Origin: Cobetia sp. cqz5-12
GTDB taxonomy: Bacteria > Pseudomonadota > Gammaproteobacteria > Pseudomonadales > Halomonadaceae
DNA: 64,000 bases
Direction: 5' to 3'
Assembly: GCF_016495405.1 (NCBI RefSeq)
Contig: NZ_CP044522.1
Span: 1,550,001-1,614,000 of the forward strand
Under the pieces are notes generated by a model. That model did not search any database and had not been told where the DNA came from. It saw only the letters and a program-made list of their open reading frames with translations. The position numbers and the translations under genes are program-made. Shown here in pieces: positions 1 through 8,348 of the stretch. How positions within the stretch are numbered: position 1 is the stretch's first letter; each line of letters begins with the position of its first letter.

Positions 1-153
1 GCGGCCCCCTTGTCCGGCAGCGTGTTCGCCCTGGAGGTTGAGGTGCCGGGCGTCCCCGTCGCCGCCTTTGCCTCTCGCTCTCCAGCATCACCCGACATGC
101 CGAGTGGGGAACGCTCACCTTCCCGGGTCACGATTCGTGAGCCTCACGAGTGA
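1..153 (+). CDS. C-terminal end of an SMP-30/gluconolactonase-like protein (partial)
   Basis: Frame 1 is open from the first base to a TGA at 151-153, giving about 50 residues of a protein that starts before the window. The stretch PLSGSVFALEVEVPGVPVA resembles the last beta-strand of SMP-30/gluconolactonase/LRE-like lactonases, which often end in a similar SLFALxVxVPGLP pattern. These enzymes hydrolyse sugar lactones to sugar acids. A lactonase fits the aldolase and short-chain dehydrogenase that follow, since together they would cover three steps of a non-phosphorylated sugar-acid route. The assignment rests on a short tail and is tentative. The residues after about 25 look non-conserved. 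Confidence 0.42.
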   Translation, partial: AAPLSGSVFALEVEVPGVPVAAFASRSPASPDMPSGERSPSRVTIREPHE

Positions 154-201
154 CCTGTCCCTTGTGACTTCCACCATTGATGAACTTCAGAGGGAGACCC
201 C

Positions 202-984
202 ATGCGCTTCAATCGCCTCAAGCAACGCATTGCCCAGAAGGAGGGCGTCGTGAATGGCTGGCTCTCCATGCCGTGTGCCTTCTCGGCAGAGATCATGGCC
301 CACCAGGGCTGGGACAGCCTGACCATCGACCTGCAGCACGGTGTGATCGATTACAGCGATCTATTGCCGATGCTGACGGCGATCTCCACCACTGACACCG
401 TCTCGCTTGTCCGAGTGCCGAGCCTGGAGCCGGGGTTGATCATGAAGGTGCTGGATGCGGGGGCCTATGGGGTGATCGCGCCTTTGATCAACACCGCCGA
501 TGACGCCAGGGCACTGGTGGCCGCCTGTCGTTATCCCCCGCTGGGGATGCGCAGCTTCGGCCCTCATCGCGCCATGCTGTATGGCGGGGCAGATTATGCG
601 AAGCATGCCAATGACGAGATGCTGGTGCTGGGCATGATCGAGACCCGTGAAGGTGTGGCGAACCTGGAAGAGATTCTTGCCGTGGAGGGGCTGGATGGCA
701 TCTATATCGGCCCTGCGGATCTGGCGTTGTCACATGGGCACACTCCGGGGTTCGATCATGGTGATGGCCCCATGGAGACCTTGATCGACGAGATTGTCGC
801 ACGGGCTCGGCAGCACGGCAGTGTCATCGGTATTCACAACGGCACTGCCGCGCATGCGCGTCGGATGTTGGCGCGTGGCTGTGATCTGGTCACGGTCGGA
901 GCCGATACGCGTCTGCTGATGACCGGGGCACAGGCAGTCCTGAGGGACATGGAGCGCAGCGCGAAGCATGGTGAAGGCTATTGA
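202..984 (+). CDS. HpcH/HpaI family aldolase (2-keto-3-deoxy sugar-acid aldolase type)
   Basis: This 260-residue protein has the normal length for HpcH/HpaI class II aldolases, which cleave 2-keto-3-deoxy or 4-hydroxy-2-oxo acids to pyruvate plus an aldehyde. Visible landmarks are the DLQHG loop near residue 36, the RVPSLEPG strand, the GAYGVIAPL segment, and the metal-binding Glu in MIETREG and Asp in GPADLALS. The start is supported by an AGAGGGAGA ribosome site just upstream of ATG 202. It lies between a probable lactonase tail and an SDR dehydrogenase, so a sugar-acid pathway is likely (relatives include 2-keto-3-deoxy-L-rhamnonate and 5-keto-4-deoxyglucarate aldolases). The exact substrate cannot be read from the sequence. 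Confidence 0.87.
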   Translation: MRFNRLKQRIAQKEGVVNGWLSMPCAFSAEIMAHQGWDSLTIDLQHGVIDYSDLLPMLTAISTTDTVSLVRVPSLEPGLIMKVLDAGAYGVIAPLINTADDARALVAACRYPPLGMRSFGPHRAMLYGGADYAKHANDEMLVLGMIETREGVANLEEILAVEGLDGIYIGPADLALSHGHTPGFDHGDGPMETLIDEIVARARQHGSVIGIHNGTAAHARRMLARGCDLVTVGADTRLLMTGAQAVLRDMERSAKHGEGY

Positions 985-1046
985 AGAAATCTGGCCGCGG
1001 CAGTTGTTCGCCTGAGCCAGCGATACGCTATCAGAGGAGAGACGAG

Positions 1047-1811
1047 ATGAATCAGTTTGCACGTTATCCCAGCCTGGAAGGGCGGCATGTCTTCATCAGT
1101 GGCGGTGCCAGCGGTATCGGCGCGACGATGGTAGAGCATTTCTGTGAACAGCAGGCGCGAGTGAGTTTCATCGATATCGATGACGTCTCTGGCGAGGCCC
1201 TGGCGGCGCGACTGACAGGCCAGGGAGGAGAGGTTCATTACCGATATTGCGATGTGACTGACATCTACCAATTGCGCGCAGTCATCCAGGCTGCAGCGGA
1301 TGAATGGGGACCGATCGGGGCTCTGGTCAACAATGCCGCACGGGATACCCGGGTGCCGCTCAAGGAGCTGGATGTCGAGACCTGGGACGATCTTCAGGCC
1401 ACCAATCTTCGCCATGTGGTGTTTGCCTGTCAGGCGGTCTTTGCCGGGATGCAAGCAGCGGGCGGCGGGTCGATCATCAACTTCAGCTCGCCCAGTTTCC
1501 TGCGTCGCTCGCGTGACATCTCGGCCTATTCGAGCGCCAAGGCGGCCACCATCGGTCTGACGCGCACGCTGTCGCGTGACATGGGGGATGCGGGGATTCG
1601 CGTCAATACGGTATTGCCGGGATGGATCATCACCGAGCGTCAGAAGGCGCTGTGGTGGAATCCCGAGCTGGAGAAGCAGGTATTGGAGAATCAGAGCCTG
1701 CACCAGCGGGTACAGCCCGAGGATGTGGCTCGGATGGTGTTGTTCCTGGCAGCGGATGACAGTCGCATGATGACGGCCCAGACCTATATCGTGGATGGTG
1801 GCCTCGTTTAG
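1047..1811 (+). CDS. SDR family NAD(P)-dependent oxidoreductase
   Basis: A 254-residue classical short-chain dehydrogenase. It has the nucleotide-binding motif SGGASGIG at residues 18-25, the NNA motif in LVNNAARD, catalytic Ser148, and Tyr161/Lys165 in YSSAK, followed by the usual PGWIITERQ and DGG ending. ATG 1047 is chosen because TCAGAGGAGAGACGAG precedes it. An in-frame TTG at 981 would add 22 residues ahead of the Rossmann fold, overlap the aldolase gene, and has no ribosome site. It probably oxidises a sugar or sugar-acid hydroxyl in the same pathway as the neighbouring aldolase. The substrate is unknown. Confidence 0.86.
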   Translation: MNQFARYPSLEGRHVFISGGASGIGATMVEHFCEQQARVSFIDIDDVSGEALAARLTGQGGEVHYRYCDVTDIYQLRAVIQAAADEWGPIGALVNNAARDTRVPLKELDVETWDDLQATNLRHVVFACQAVFAGMQAAGGGSIINFSSPSFLRRSRDISAYSSAKAATIGLTRTLSRDMGDAGIRVNTVLPGWIITERQKALWWNPELEKQVLENQSLHQRVQPEDVARMVLFLAADDSRMMTAQTYIVDGGLV

Positions 1812-2230
1812 CCATGCTGAAGTGGTCATGGCGTTTTCGCTGAGCGTTTTGGGAGGCTGCGTTTTGCATGCATCACTCCCCATGAAGCGCTTTTCGTGCC
1901 AGCGCCACTGGCAACGAGATGGCGGCTTTCGCCGGAGTGGTATCGAGTGCTCCTTGGGATGATCAATAGGATAAGGGTGATCGAAGCGACAGTTTTATAG
2001 GCTGCTTCAATCATGCCAAGACATCCTTATTGAACTTTGATCCAAGGAAAGCACTTTTTTTGAAAATGAAGGTGAAAACGTTTTCAAGCGCTGCTAGTGT
2101 CTTTTCAAACGGCGAAGAATTCAGCGCTGACCATCATTTTCCTACGTCATCATCACTGAGCTTCAGGTGCGGATTTTTCGACCTGAATGCACACAATAAA
2201 ACAACGCCATATGCTCGTCGGGAGAGAGGA
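1812..2230 (+). other. Intergenic region upstream of iolD (419 bp)
   Basis: No convincing gene lies here. The right half is A/T-rich compared with its surroundings and holds a perfect 14-bp palindrome at 2073-2086, as expected for the control region of the inositol genes. An open frame continues upstream of iolD to 2030, but this part has no ribosome site and no thiamine-enzyme similarity, so I treat it as leader. Confidence 0.6.
2073..2086. promoter_or_regulatory. Candidate LacI-family operator
   Basis: TGAAAACGTTTTCA is a perfect 14-bp palindrome centred on CG, the typical form of a LacI/GalR-family operator. It lies about 150 bp before the iolD start. No LacI-type regulator is encoded in the window, so the cognate protein would be elsewhere. 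The palindrome is seen directly; its role is inferred. Confidence 0.5.
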
Positions 2231-4081
2231 ATGAAAACGATAAAATTGACCGTCTCCGAAGCCATCGCCAGATACCTGGCGGCGCAGAAGATTGAACTCG
2301 ATGGCAATGTCGAGACCTTGTTCGGTTGCGGGTTCGCCATCTTTGGCCACGGTAACGTGACCTGTCTGGGGCAGCAGCTGCACAACATCCAGGACACGAT
2401 CCCGATCTGGCGCGGCCAGAATGAGCAGTCCATGGCGGTTGCCGCCGTTGCCTACGCCAAGGCCAACAAGCGCCAGCGCATCGGGATCGCCAGCACCTCC
2501 ATCGGGCCGGGTGCCACCAACATGATCACGGCTGCGGGTATTGCGCACACCAACCGCCTTCCGTTGCTGATGTTCGCCGGCGATGCCCATGTCTCACGCC
2601 TGCCAGACCCGGTGCTGCAGCAGGTCGAGCATGCCCATCAACCAAGCCTGAGCGTCAATGATGCCTTCAAGCCCGTCACTCGCTATTGGGATCGCATCAC
2701 TCATCCCGCACAGATCATGCAGTCCTTGCCGACAGCGATCGCGACGCTGACGGACCCCGCCAATTGCGGGCCGGTCATGATTTCATTGCCACAGGATATT
2801 CAGGGCGTTGCCTATGACTATCCAGAGGCACTCTTCGAAGAATGCATCCATCATATTCGTCGTCCGGAAGCCGATACGCGTGCTGTACAGGATGCCATTT
2901 CCCTGCTGGAAAAGGCGGAGAAGCCGCTGATTATCGCTGGCGGTGGCGTTCATTATTCCGAAGTCAATCAGTTGCTGGCCGACTTTGCACAACGTCGTAA
3001 TATTCCGGTGGTCGAGACGATTGCGGGCCGTTCTTCGCTGCTGCAATCCCACCCCTGCAATATCGGCCCGATTGGTGTGACTGGCTCGAATTCCGCCAAT
3101 GCCATGGCGGCACAATGTGATGTGCTGGTGGCCATTGGCACACGCCTGCAGGACTTCACCACCGGATCCTGGTCGGTATTTCGTAATCCAGCGCTGAAGA
3201 TCGTGTCAGTCAACGTGGCGCATATGGATGCCATCAAGCATCGCGCCATGGCGGTCATCGGTGATGCTCGCCACACGCTGGAGCGTCTTGATTCCGGGTT
3301 GGGTGAATGGCGAGCCGATCAGCGCTGGCTGGAAAAGGGCCAGGCTGAGGTCGCCGAGTGGAAATCCCTGTGCGCCAACCGTGGCGAGATCACGCCCGGC
3401 GAGATGGCGTCCTACGCTCAGGTCATTACCAGCGTCAATGCGGTGCAGGAGCCCGGTGATACCGTGCTGACGGCCGCCGGTGGCCTGCCGGCAGAACTGA
3501 ACATGAACTGGCAGAGCAAGCAGCTCGGCAAGTTCGACATCGAGTTCGGCTTCTCCTGCATGGGCTATGAAGTGGCCGGTGGCTGGGGTGCCAAGATCGC
3601 CAACCCCGACAACGAGGTCGTGGTCCTGGTCGGCGACGGCTCCTACATGATGATGAATTCCGATATCTACAGCTCGGTACTGACTGGCCACAAGATGATC
3701 GTTGTCGTCTGTGACAACGCCGGGTTTGCGGTCATTAACAAGCTGCAGAACAACAGCGGCAACCCCTCCTTCAACAATATGCTGGCCGATTGTCGTAGCC
3801 AGGCCGACGAGCTGGTACGCGTCGACTTCCTCCAGCATGCCCAGTCGCAAGGTGCCTACGGTGAGCACCTGAGTGACATCAGTGATTTCCGGGCCGCTTA
3901 CCAGCGCGCCAAGGAGAGCCCACGCACCTACGTCATCGTGGTGGATATCGATTCCACCAAGTGGTCTTCCTGTGACTGCTGGTGGGATGTGGGGCTACCG
4001 GAAGTCGTCCGCGAGGACGTGGATGAAGCACAGGTGGCCGCCATGAATGCCGGCCGTATCCATCAGCGCCGCGGGCTTTGA
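2231..4081 (+). CDS. iolD: 3D-(3,5/4)-trihydroxycyclohexane-1,2-dione hydrolase (IolD)
   Basis: IolD is a thiamine-diphosphate enzyme that opens the ring of trihydroxycyclohexane-dione to 5-deoxy-glucuronate in myo-inositol breakdown. The 616-residue protein has the three-domain layout of this superfamily: an N-terminal PYR domain with the activating Glu65 in GQNEQSMA, a central domain (about 230-380), and a C-terminal PP domain with the thiamine motif beginning GDGSYMMMNSD at residue 468 and continuing to CDNAGF. The ending with SSCDCWWDVGLPEV is typical of IolD. GGAGAGAGGA immediately before ATG 2231 fixes the start. It is the first gene of the inositol set and lies behind a palindromic operator candidate. 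Confidence 0.93.
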   Translation: MKTIKLTVSEAIARYLAAQKIELDGNVETLFGCGFAIFGHGNVTCLGQQLHNIQDTIPIWRGQNEQSMAVAAVAYAKANKRQRIGIASTSIGPGATNMITAAGIAHTNRLPLLMFAGDAHVSRLPDPVLQQVEHAHQPSLSVNDAFKPVTRYWDRITHPAQIMQSLPTAIATLTDPANCGPVMISLPQDIQGVAYDYPEALFEECIHHIRRPEADTRAVQDAISLLEKAEKPLIIAGGGVHYSEVNQLLADFAQRRNIPVVETIAGRSSLLQSHPCNIGPIGVTGSNSANAMAAQCDVLVAIGTRLQDFTTGSWSVFRNPALKIVSVNVAHMDAIKHRAMAVIGDARHTLERLDSGLGEWRADQRWLEKGQAEVAEWKSLCANRGEITPGEMASYAQVITSVNAVQEPGDTVLTAAGGLPAELNMNWQSKQLGKFDIEFGFSCMGYEVAGGWGAKIANPDNEVVVLVGDGSYMMMNSDIYSSVLTGHKMIVVVCDNAGFAVINKLQNNSGNPSFNNMLADCRSQADELVRVDFLQHAQSQGAYGEHLSDISDFRAAYQRAKESPRTYVIVVDIDSTKWSSCDCWWDVGLPEVVREDVDEAQVAAMNAGRIHQRRGL

Positions 4082-4221
4082 TTCTGTGGGACTTTGTTTC
4101 TACGGAGCTTTGATTCTGCGTGATTCGTGAGGCCTGGCGCACACCGCAACGGGCCTCATGAACACCTCTGCAATGACAGCGCCAATCATCAGCACCCATG
4201 CATTTGCCAGGAGAATCTCTG

Positions 4222-5424
4222 ATGTTCAATGAAGAACACAATCTCGCGCCGCTGCGCTGGGCCATGGTCGGTGGTGGCCGTGGCAGTGAAATCGGCCACG
4301 CCCATCGTGCTGCTGCCCATCGTGACAACTTGTTCCAGCTGGTCGCCGGTGCCTTCGATCTCGACGCGGAACGCGGTCGTGAATTCGGCACCAACCTGGG
4401 GCTCGATCCAGAGCGTTGCTACCCGGATTACGCCAGCCTGTTCGAGGCCGAAGCTGCCCGCGACGATGGCATTCAGGCCGTCAGCATCGCCACACCCAAC
4501 AGTACTCACCATGCCATCAGCCTGGCGGCGCTCAAGGCTGGCCTGCATGTGATCTGTGAAAAGCCGGTGACCTTCACGGTTGCCGAGGCTGAGGAGCTCA
4601 AGGCTGAAGCACAGGCGCGCGGTCTGGTCTTCGGTGTCATGTATGGCTACAGCGGCTATCAGATGTTGCATCAGGCACGTGCCATGGTGCAGTCCGGTGA
4701 GCTGGGGCAGGTGCGCATGGTCAACATGCAATTTGCCCATGGCTTCCATAGCCAGCCGGTCGAACAGGTCAGCAGCGGCGCCAAGTGGCGTACCAGTCCT
4801 GCCGTTTCCGGGCCGACTTATGTGCTGGGGGATCTCGGGACGCACATCTTCTATGCCGGCCAGTTCATCACCGGACTCAAGGTCGAACGCCTGATGTGCC
4901 ACCGCCAAAGCTTCGTGGCCTCGCGGGCGCCGCTGGAAGACAACGCCCAGGTGTTGCTCCAGTACCAGAACGGCGCGGTGGGGTCACTGTGGGCCAGTGC
5001 GGTGAATGCGGGATCCATGCATCAGCAGAAGATTCGTGTGGTGGGAGAGAAGGCCAGTATCGAATGGTGGGATGAATATCCCAACCAGCTGCGCTACGAG
5101 GTCCAGGGCGAACCGGTACGGATTCTGGAACGTGGCATGGGCTATCTGGCCGAGGGCGACAACGCCGTGAACAGCAATCGCATCGGCGGCGGCCACGCGG
5201 AAGGCTTCTTCGAATCCTGGGCCAATGTCTATCACCGTTATGCCCTCGCCATGCAGGGCGCTGAAGCACGCCGGAATGGCACAGGTACTCAACACCTTGG
5301 CCTGTCGGAGCAGGAGCTGGAGTCTCTCTGGTTCCCCAATATCGATGCAGGCATCGAAGGCGTGCGGTTGCTGGAGTGCTGTGTGGAATCCTCTGACAAC
5401 GAGAATCGCTGGGTCGCGTTCTGA
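4222..5424 (+). CDS. Gfo/Idh/MocA family oxidoreductase
   Basis: A 400-residue NAD(P)-dependent dehydrogenase. The Rossmann motif GGGRGSEIG lies at about residues 13-21, followed by the CEKPVTF motif that supplies the catalytic Lys of this family, and a long C-terminal alpha/beta domain. It has the length of the larger MocA-like inositol or inosose dehydrogenases often found in iol clusters, while the canonical IolG is encoded separately at 8349. ATG 4222 is preferred over ATG 4198 because CAGGAGAATCTCTG sits at the right distance. Its likely job is oxidation or epimerisation of an inositol isomer feeding the IolE/IolD steps. The exact substrate is unknown. Confidence 0.85.
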   Translation: MFNEEHNLAPLRWAMVGGGRGSEIGHAHRAAAHRDNLFQLVAGAFDLDAERGREFGTNLGLDPERCYPDYASLFEAEAARDDGIQAVSIATPNSTHHAISLAALKAGLHVICEKPVTFTVAEAEELKAEAQARGLVFGVMYGYSGYQMLHQARAMVQSGELGQVRMVNMQFAHGFHSQPVEQVSSGAKWRTSPAVSGPTYVLGDLGTHIFYAGQFITGLKVERLMCHRQSFVASRAPLEDNAQVLLQYQNGAVGSLWASAVNAGSMHQQKIRVVGEKASIEWWDEYPNQLRYEVQGEPVRILERGMGYLAEGDNAVNSNRIGGGHAEGFFESWANVYHRYALAMQGAEARRNGTGTQHLGLSEQELESLWFPNIDAGIEGVRLLECCVESSDNENRWVAF

Positions 5425-5564
5425 TCTGACTGCGACATCAGGAGCGCCTCATGCCGGCTCCACCGTTGCCACTCGGTCGGCACCCGATGTGAGGCCTCAT
5501 TTCCACGTCACTGACGATGGTCATCCCGAAAGACAACGACAACGCCAAGAAGAAGGACATCATC

Positions 5565-6473
5565 ATGCACATCAAACTTTCCAACGCACCGTGTTCCTGG
5601 GGTATCGAGTTCGCCGACAATCCCGCCAATCCCAGCTGGCAGACCGTGCTCGACGAAATCGCCGGCGCCGGTTTCAAGGCGACGGAGCTTGGCCCGCTCA
5701 ATTACCTGCCGACCGAGCAGGCCGCACTGGCGTCCGCGTTGGACAGTCGAGGGCTCGAGCTGATCGCCGGTACCATCTTCAAGCATCTGCACGATGCGTC
5801 ACGCCGTCAGGAAATCCTGGATTACACCCGCGCGACCTGTGAAGTGCTCAAGCCGCAGCAGGGCAACTACATGGTCATCATCGACCATGTCAGCTCGCCA
5901 CGCACCGATGAAGCCGGCCAGCAGGAAACCGCGACCCGTCTCGACGATGCGCAGTGGAACGAGATGATGGTCACTATCCGTCAGGTGGCGGAAATCTGTC
6001 AGGAATATGCGGTCACACCGGTGCTGCATCCGCATGCCGGCACCTACATCGAGTATCGCGATGAAGTGGACCGTGCGATGGCTGAGCTGGACTCTGACCT
6101 GGTCAAGCTGTGCATCGATACCGGGCACTGCACCTATGCAGGCATCGATCCGGCGGAACTGATTCGCACCTACGGCGAGCGCGTCGCCTATATCCACTTC
6201 AAGGATATTCAGGCCCCGGTGCTGGAGAACGTCGTCAAGGATGGCATCGACTTCTATACCGCCATCGGCCAAGGGGTGTTCTGCCCACTGGGCCAGGGCT
6301 GTGTCGATTTTGATGCGGTCCGTGAGAGCCTGGAATCCATCGGCTATCAAGGCTGGATCACCGTCGAGCAGGACGTGGACCCGACCAAGGACAACAGCGC
6401 GCTGGAAAATGCCCGCGAAAGTCGTGAATTCATCGAACGCAGCATTTTGGAAAAAGGGCTGGCGGAAGCCTGA
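5565..6473 (+). CDS. Sugar phosphate isomerase/epimerase TIM-barrel protein, probable inosose dehydratase (IolE-like)
   Basis: A 302-residue xylose-isomerase-like TIM barrel (AP endonuclease 2 family). Recognisable parts are NAPCSWGIEF at the start, ELGPLNYLP after the first helix, HPHAGTYIEY, the metal-site segments CIDTGHCTYAG and YIHFKDI, and a late TVEQDVD strand. IolE removes water from 2-keto-myo-inositol to give the substrate of IolD, and this is the only candidate for that step in the cluster. It belongs to the NAPCSWG branch and not to the best-known IolE branch, so an inosose isomerase is an alternative. AAGGA lies 7 bp before ATG 5565, which I prefer to the in-frame ATG 5517. Confidence 0.78.
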   Translation: MHIKLSNAPCSWGIEFADNPANPSWQTVLDEIAGAGFKATELGPLNYLPTEQAALASALDSRGLELIAGTIFKHLHDASRRQEILDYTRATCEVLKPQQGNYMVIIDHVSSPRTDEAGQQETATRLDDAQWNEMMVTIRQVAEICQEYAVTPVLHPHAGTYIEYRDEVDRAMAELDSDLVKLCIDTGHCTYAGIDPAELIRTYGERVAYIHFKDIQAPVLENVVKDGIDFYTAIGQGVFCPLGQGCVDFDAVRESLESIGYQGWITVEQDVDPTKDNSALENARESREFIERSILEKGLAEA

Positions 6474-6483
6474 TCCGCAAGAA

Positions 6484-6517
6484 GCCCTGTCGTCATCACG
6501 CCAGAAGACGGCAGGGC
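6484..6517 (+). terminator. Hairpin after the IolE-like gene
   Basis: GCCCTGTCGTC at 6484-6494 pairs with GACGGCAGGGC at 6507-6517 (11 bp with one G-U). It starts 10 bp past the stop codon. There is no clear U-run, so it may be a weak terminator or a 3' stabiliser. Confidence 0.45.
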
Positions 6518-6636
6518 ATGAAACGTAAGCAATGACTTGTCTCGCCAGCGTGGTCTGTCACAGGCCATGGATGCACGAGCCACATCTGCCTCAGCAGTTC
6601 TCGTAATACTATAACAATCGATCACGAGAGGTCGTC

Positions 6637-8142
6637 ATGCCCACTTCACACCCCGGTAGCGACACCGCTACCCCCTCAGCATCCACCAATCCCTCCTCAC
6701 CCGACATTCAAGAAAAGCTGACACCAGTGCAGCTTGTCTTCCTGATCAAGATCATTCTGGTGGCTGCCCTGGGCGGCCTGTTGTTCGGTTATGACACGGG
6801 GGTCATCTCCGGGGCCATCGGGCCGATCGCAGAATATTTCGACCTGTCCGCCGCAGAGAAGGGTTGGGCGGTCTCCTCGGTGGTCATCGGCTGCATCGGT
6901 GGCGCCCTCATCGCCGGTCGCCTGTCCATCGCTTATGGTCGCAAGGCCGTGTTCATGCTGTCAGCCGTGATGTTCACGGCTTCCGCGTTGGGCTCTGGCC
7001 TGGCGGGCTCCTTCGATGCTTATATCTGGTGGCGGATCCTGGGGGGACTGGCGGTCGGAATGGCCAGCGTTATGGCACCGATGTACATCTCCGAGATGTC
7101 ACCGGGCTACATGCGTGGGCGCACCGTCAGCCTGTTCCAGCAATCCGTGGTCTTTGGCCAGATGGTGGTGTTCTTCGTGAACTACTTCATCGCCAAGGGC
7201 ATGGCCGAGACATGGATCCTGAATCATGGCTGGCGCTGGATGCTGGGATCGGAAGCCATCATCTCGATCCTGTTCGCAGTACTGATTCCCTTCGTGCCGG
7301 AATCCCCGCGCTGGCTGGTGTTGAAAGGACGTCTGGATGATGCGCGGCGGGTACTGGCGCGCTTCTATCACGCCGATGCCATCGAGCGCACCCTGGGCGA
7401 GATCCAGAAATCCTTCCAGCACAACGAGAGCAAACGCCACGCGTCTCTGCGTACCAAGGGGATGCTGGGGCTGGTGGCAATCGGGGTTTTCATCGCTGCG
7501 GCTCAGCAACTGACCGGCATCAATGTGGTGATGTACTACGCCCCGGATGTGTTGTCCGCTGTCACTTCCAGCAATGAAGATGCCCTGTTCCAGACCTCGA
7601 TCATGGGCGTCACCTTCGTCGCCGGTAACCTGCTGGGCATGCTGCTGATAGACAAGGTCGGGCGTCGTCCGCTGTTGATTGCGGGGAGCCTTGGCAGCAT
7701 CGTCGGCATGACATTCCTGGGCGTCGTGATCGGCAATGGCGAACCGGGCATCAGCGCCTTGATCGCCCTGATCGTCTATGTCGTCTCGTTTGCCATCTCC
7801 TGGGGCTGTGTCTGCTGGACACTGGTCTCCGAGATATTCCCCAATGCCATCCGCGCACGCGCCATGTCACTGGCCGTTGCCGCACAGTGGCTGCTCGGCT
7901 TCATCGTCACCCAGACCTTCCCGATGATGCGCCAGAGCGACTTCCTCAATGAACTCGTCGGTGGTGGATTCAGCTTCTGGCTCTACGCTGTCCTGACCTT
8001 CATAAGCTTGATGATCGTGCTGCGCTACGTGCCGGAAACCAAGGGCAAGACCCTGGAGGAGCTGGAAGGCATCACCGGGACTCGTCTCAGCAAGCGTCGT
8101 CGCCGGTTGGCGCGTCAAGGCTTGCCGCTGACAACGGAATAA
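6637..8142 (+). CDS. Sugar porter family MFS transporter, probable inositol/H+ symporter (IolT type)
   Basis: A 501-residue inner-membrane transporter with about 12 hydrophobic segments. Sugar-porter signatures are all present: GGLLFGYDTGVISGA in helix 1, PESPRWLV before the central loop, QQLTGINVVMYYAP in helix 7, DKVGRRPL after helix 8, and PETKGKTLEELE after helix 12. Length and motifs match bacterial IolT/XylE/GalP symporters. Its position between an inosose dehydratase-like gene and iolG makes myo-inositol or a related cyclitol the likely substrate. CACGAGAGGTCGTC precedes ATG 6637 as ribosome site. Substrate identity is inferred from context only. Confidence 0.88.
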   Translation: MPTSHPGSDTATPSASTNPSSPDIQEKLTPVQLVFLIKIILVAALGGLLFGYDTGVISGAIGPIAEYFDLSAAEKGWAVSSVVIGCIGGALIAGRLSIAYGRKAVFMLSAVMFTASALGSGLAGSFDAYIWWRILGGLAVGMASVMAPMYISEMSPGYMRGRTVSLFQQSVVFGQMVVFFVNYFIAKGMAETWILNHGWRWMLGSEAIISILFAVLIPFVPESPRWLVLKGRLDDARRVLARFYHADAIERTLGEIQKSFQHNESKRHASLRTKGMLGLVAIGVFIAAAQQLTGINVVMYYAPDVLSAVTSSNEDALFQTSIMGVTFVAGNLLGMLLIDKVGRRPLLIAGSLGSIVGMTFLGVVIGNGEPGISALIALIVYVVSFAISWGCVCWTLVSEIFPNAIRARAMSLAVAAQWLLGFIVTQTFPMMRQSDFLNELVGGGFSFWLYAVLTFISLMIVLRYVPETKGKTLEELEGITGTRLSKRRRRLARQGLPLTTE

Positions 8143-8274
8143 TGCTGTTATCGAGTATCGTTCTTTGGGAACCACGATGATCAATGTCTCTGTCTGCTGC
8201 ATGTGTTGCGGGCAGAGACTGGTTTGTGAATGAAGCTGGAGCAAGCCGCATGAGGCAGGCTTAGCCTTGAAGAG

Positions 8275-8298
8275 GGCAACAGGTAAAGCCCTGTTGCC
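8275..8298 (+). terminator. Hairpin between the transporter gene and iolG
   Basis: GGCAACAG at 8275-8282 pairs with CTGTTGCC at 8291-8298 with an 8-nt loop, lying between the MFS transporter gene and iolG. No long U-run follows, so it may act as a partial terminator or processing site. Confidence 0.4.
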
Positions 8299-8348
8299 TT
8301 GCGCGCATTCATTCCAACGACACCAAATGCCATGAAAGGATTCTGGAT

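Noticed and set aside
2030..2230. N-terminal extension of the iolD reading frame
   Set aside because: The frame is open but A/T-rich, contains the operator-like palindrome, lacks a ribosome site and has no similarity to IolD; a strong ribosome site lies directly before ATG 2231.
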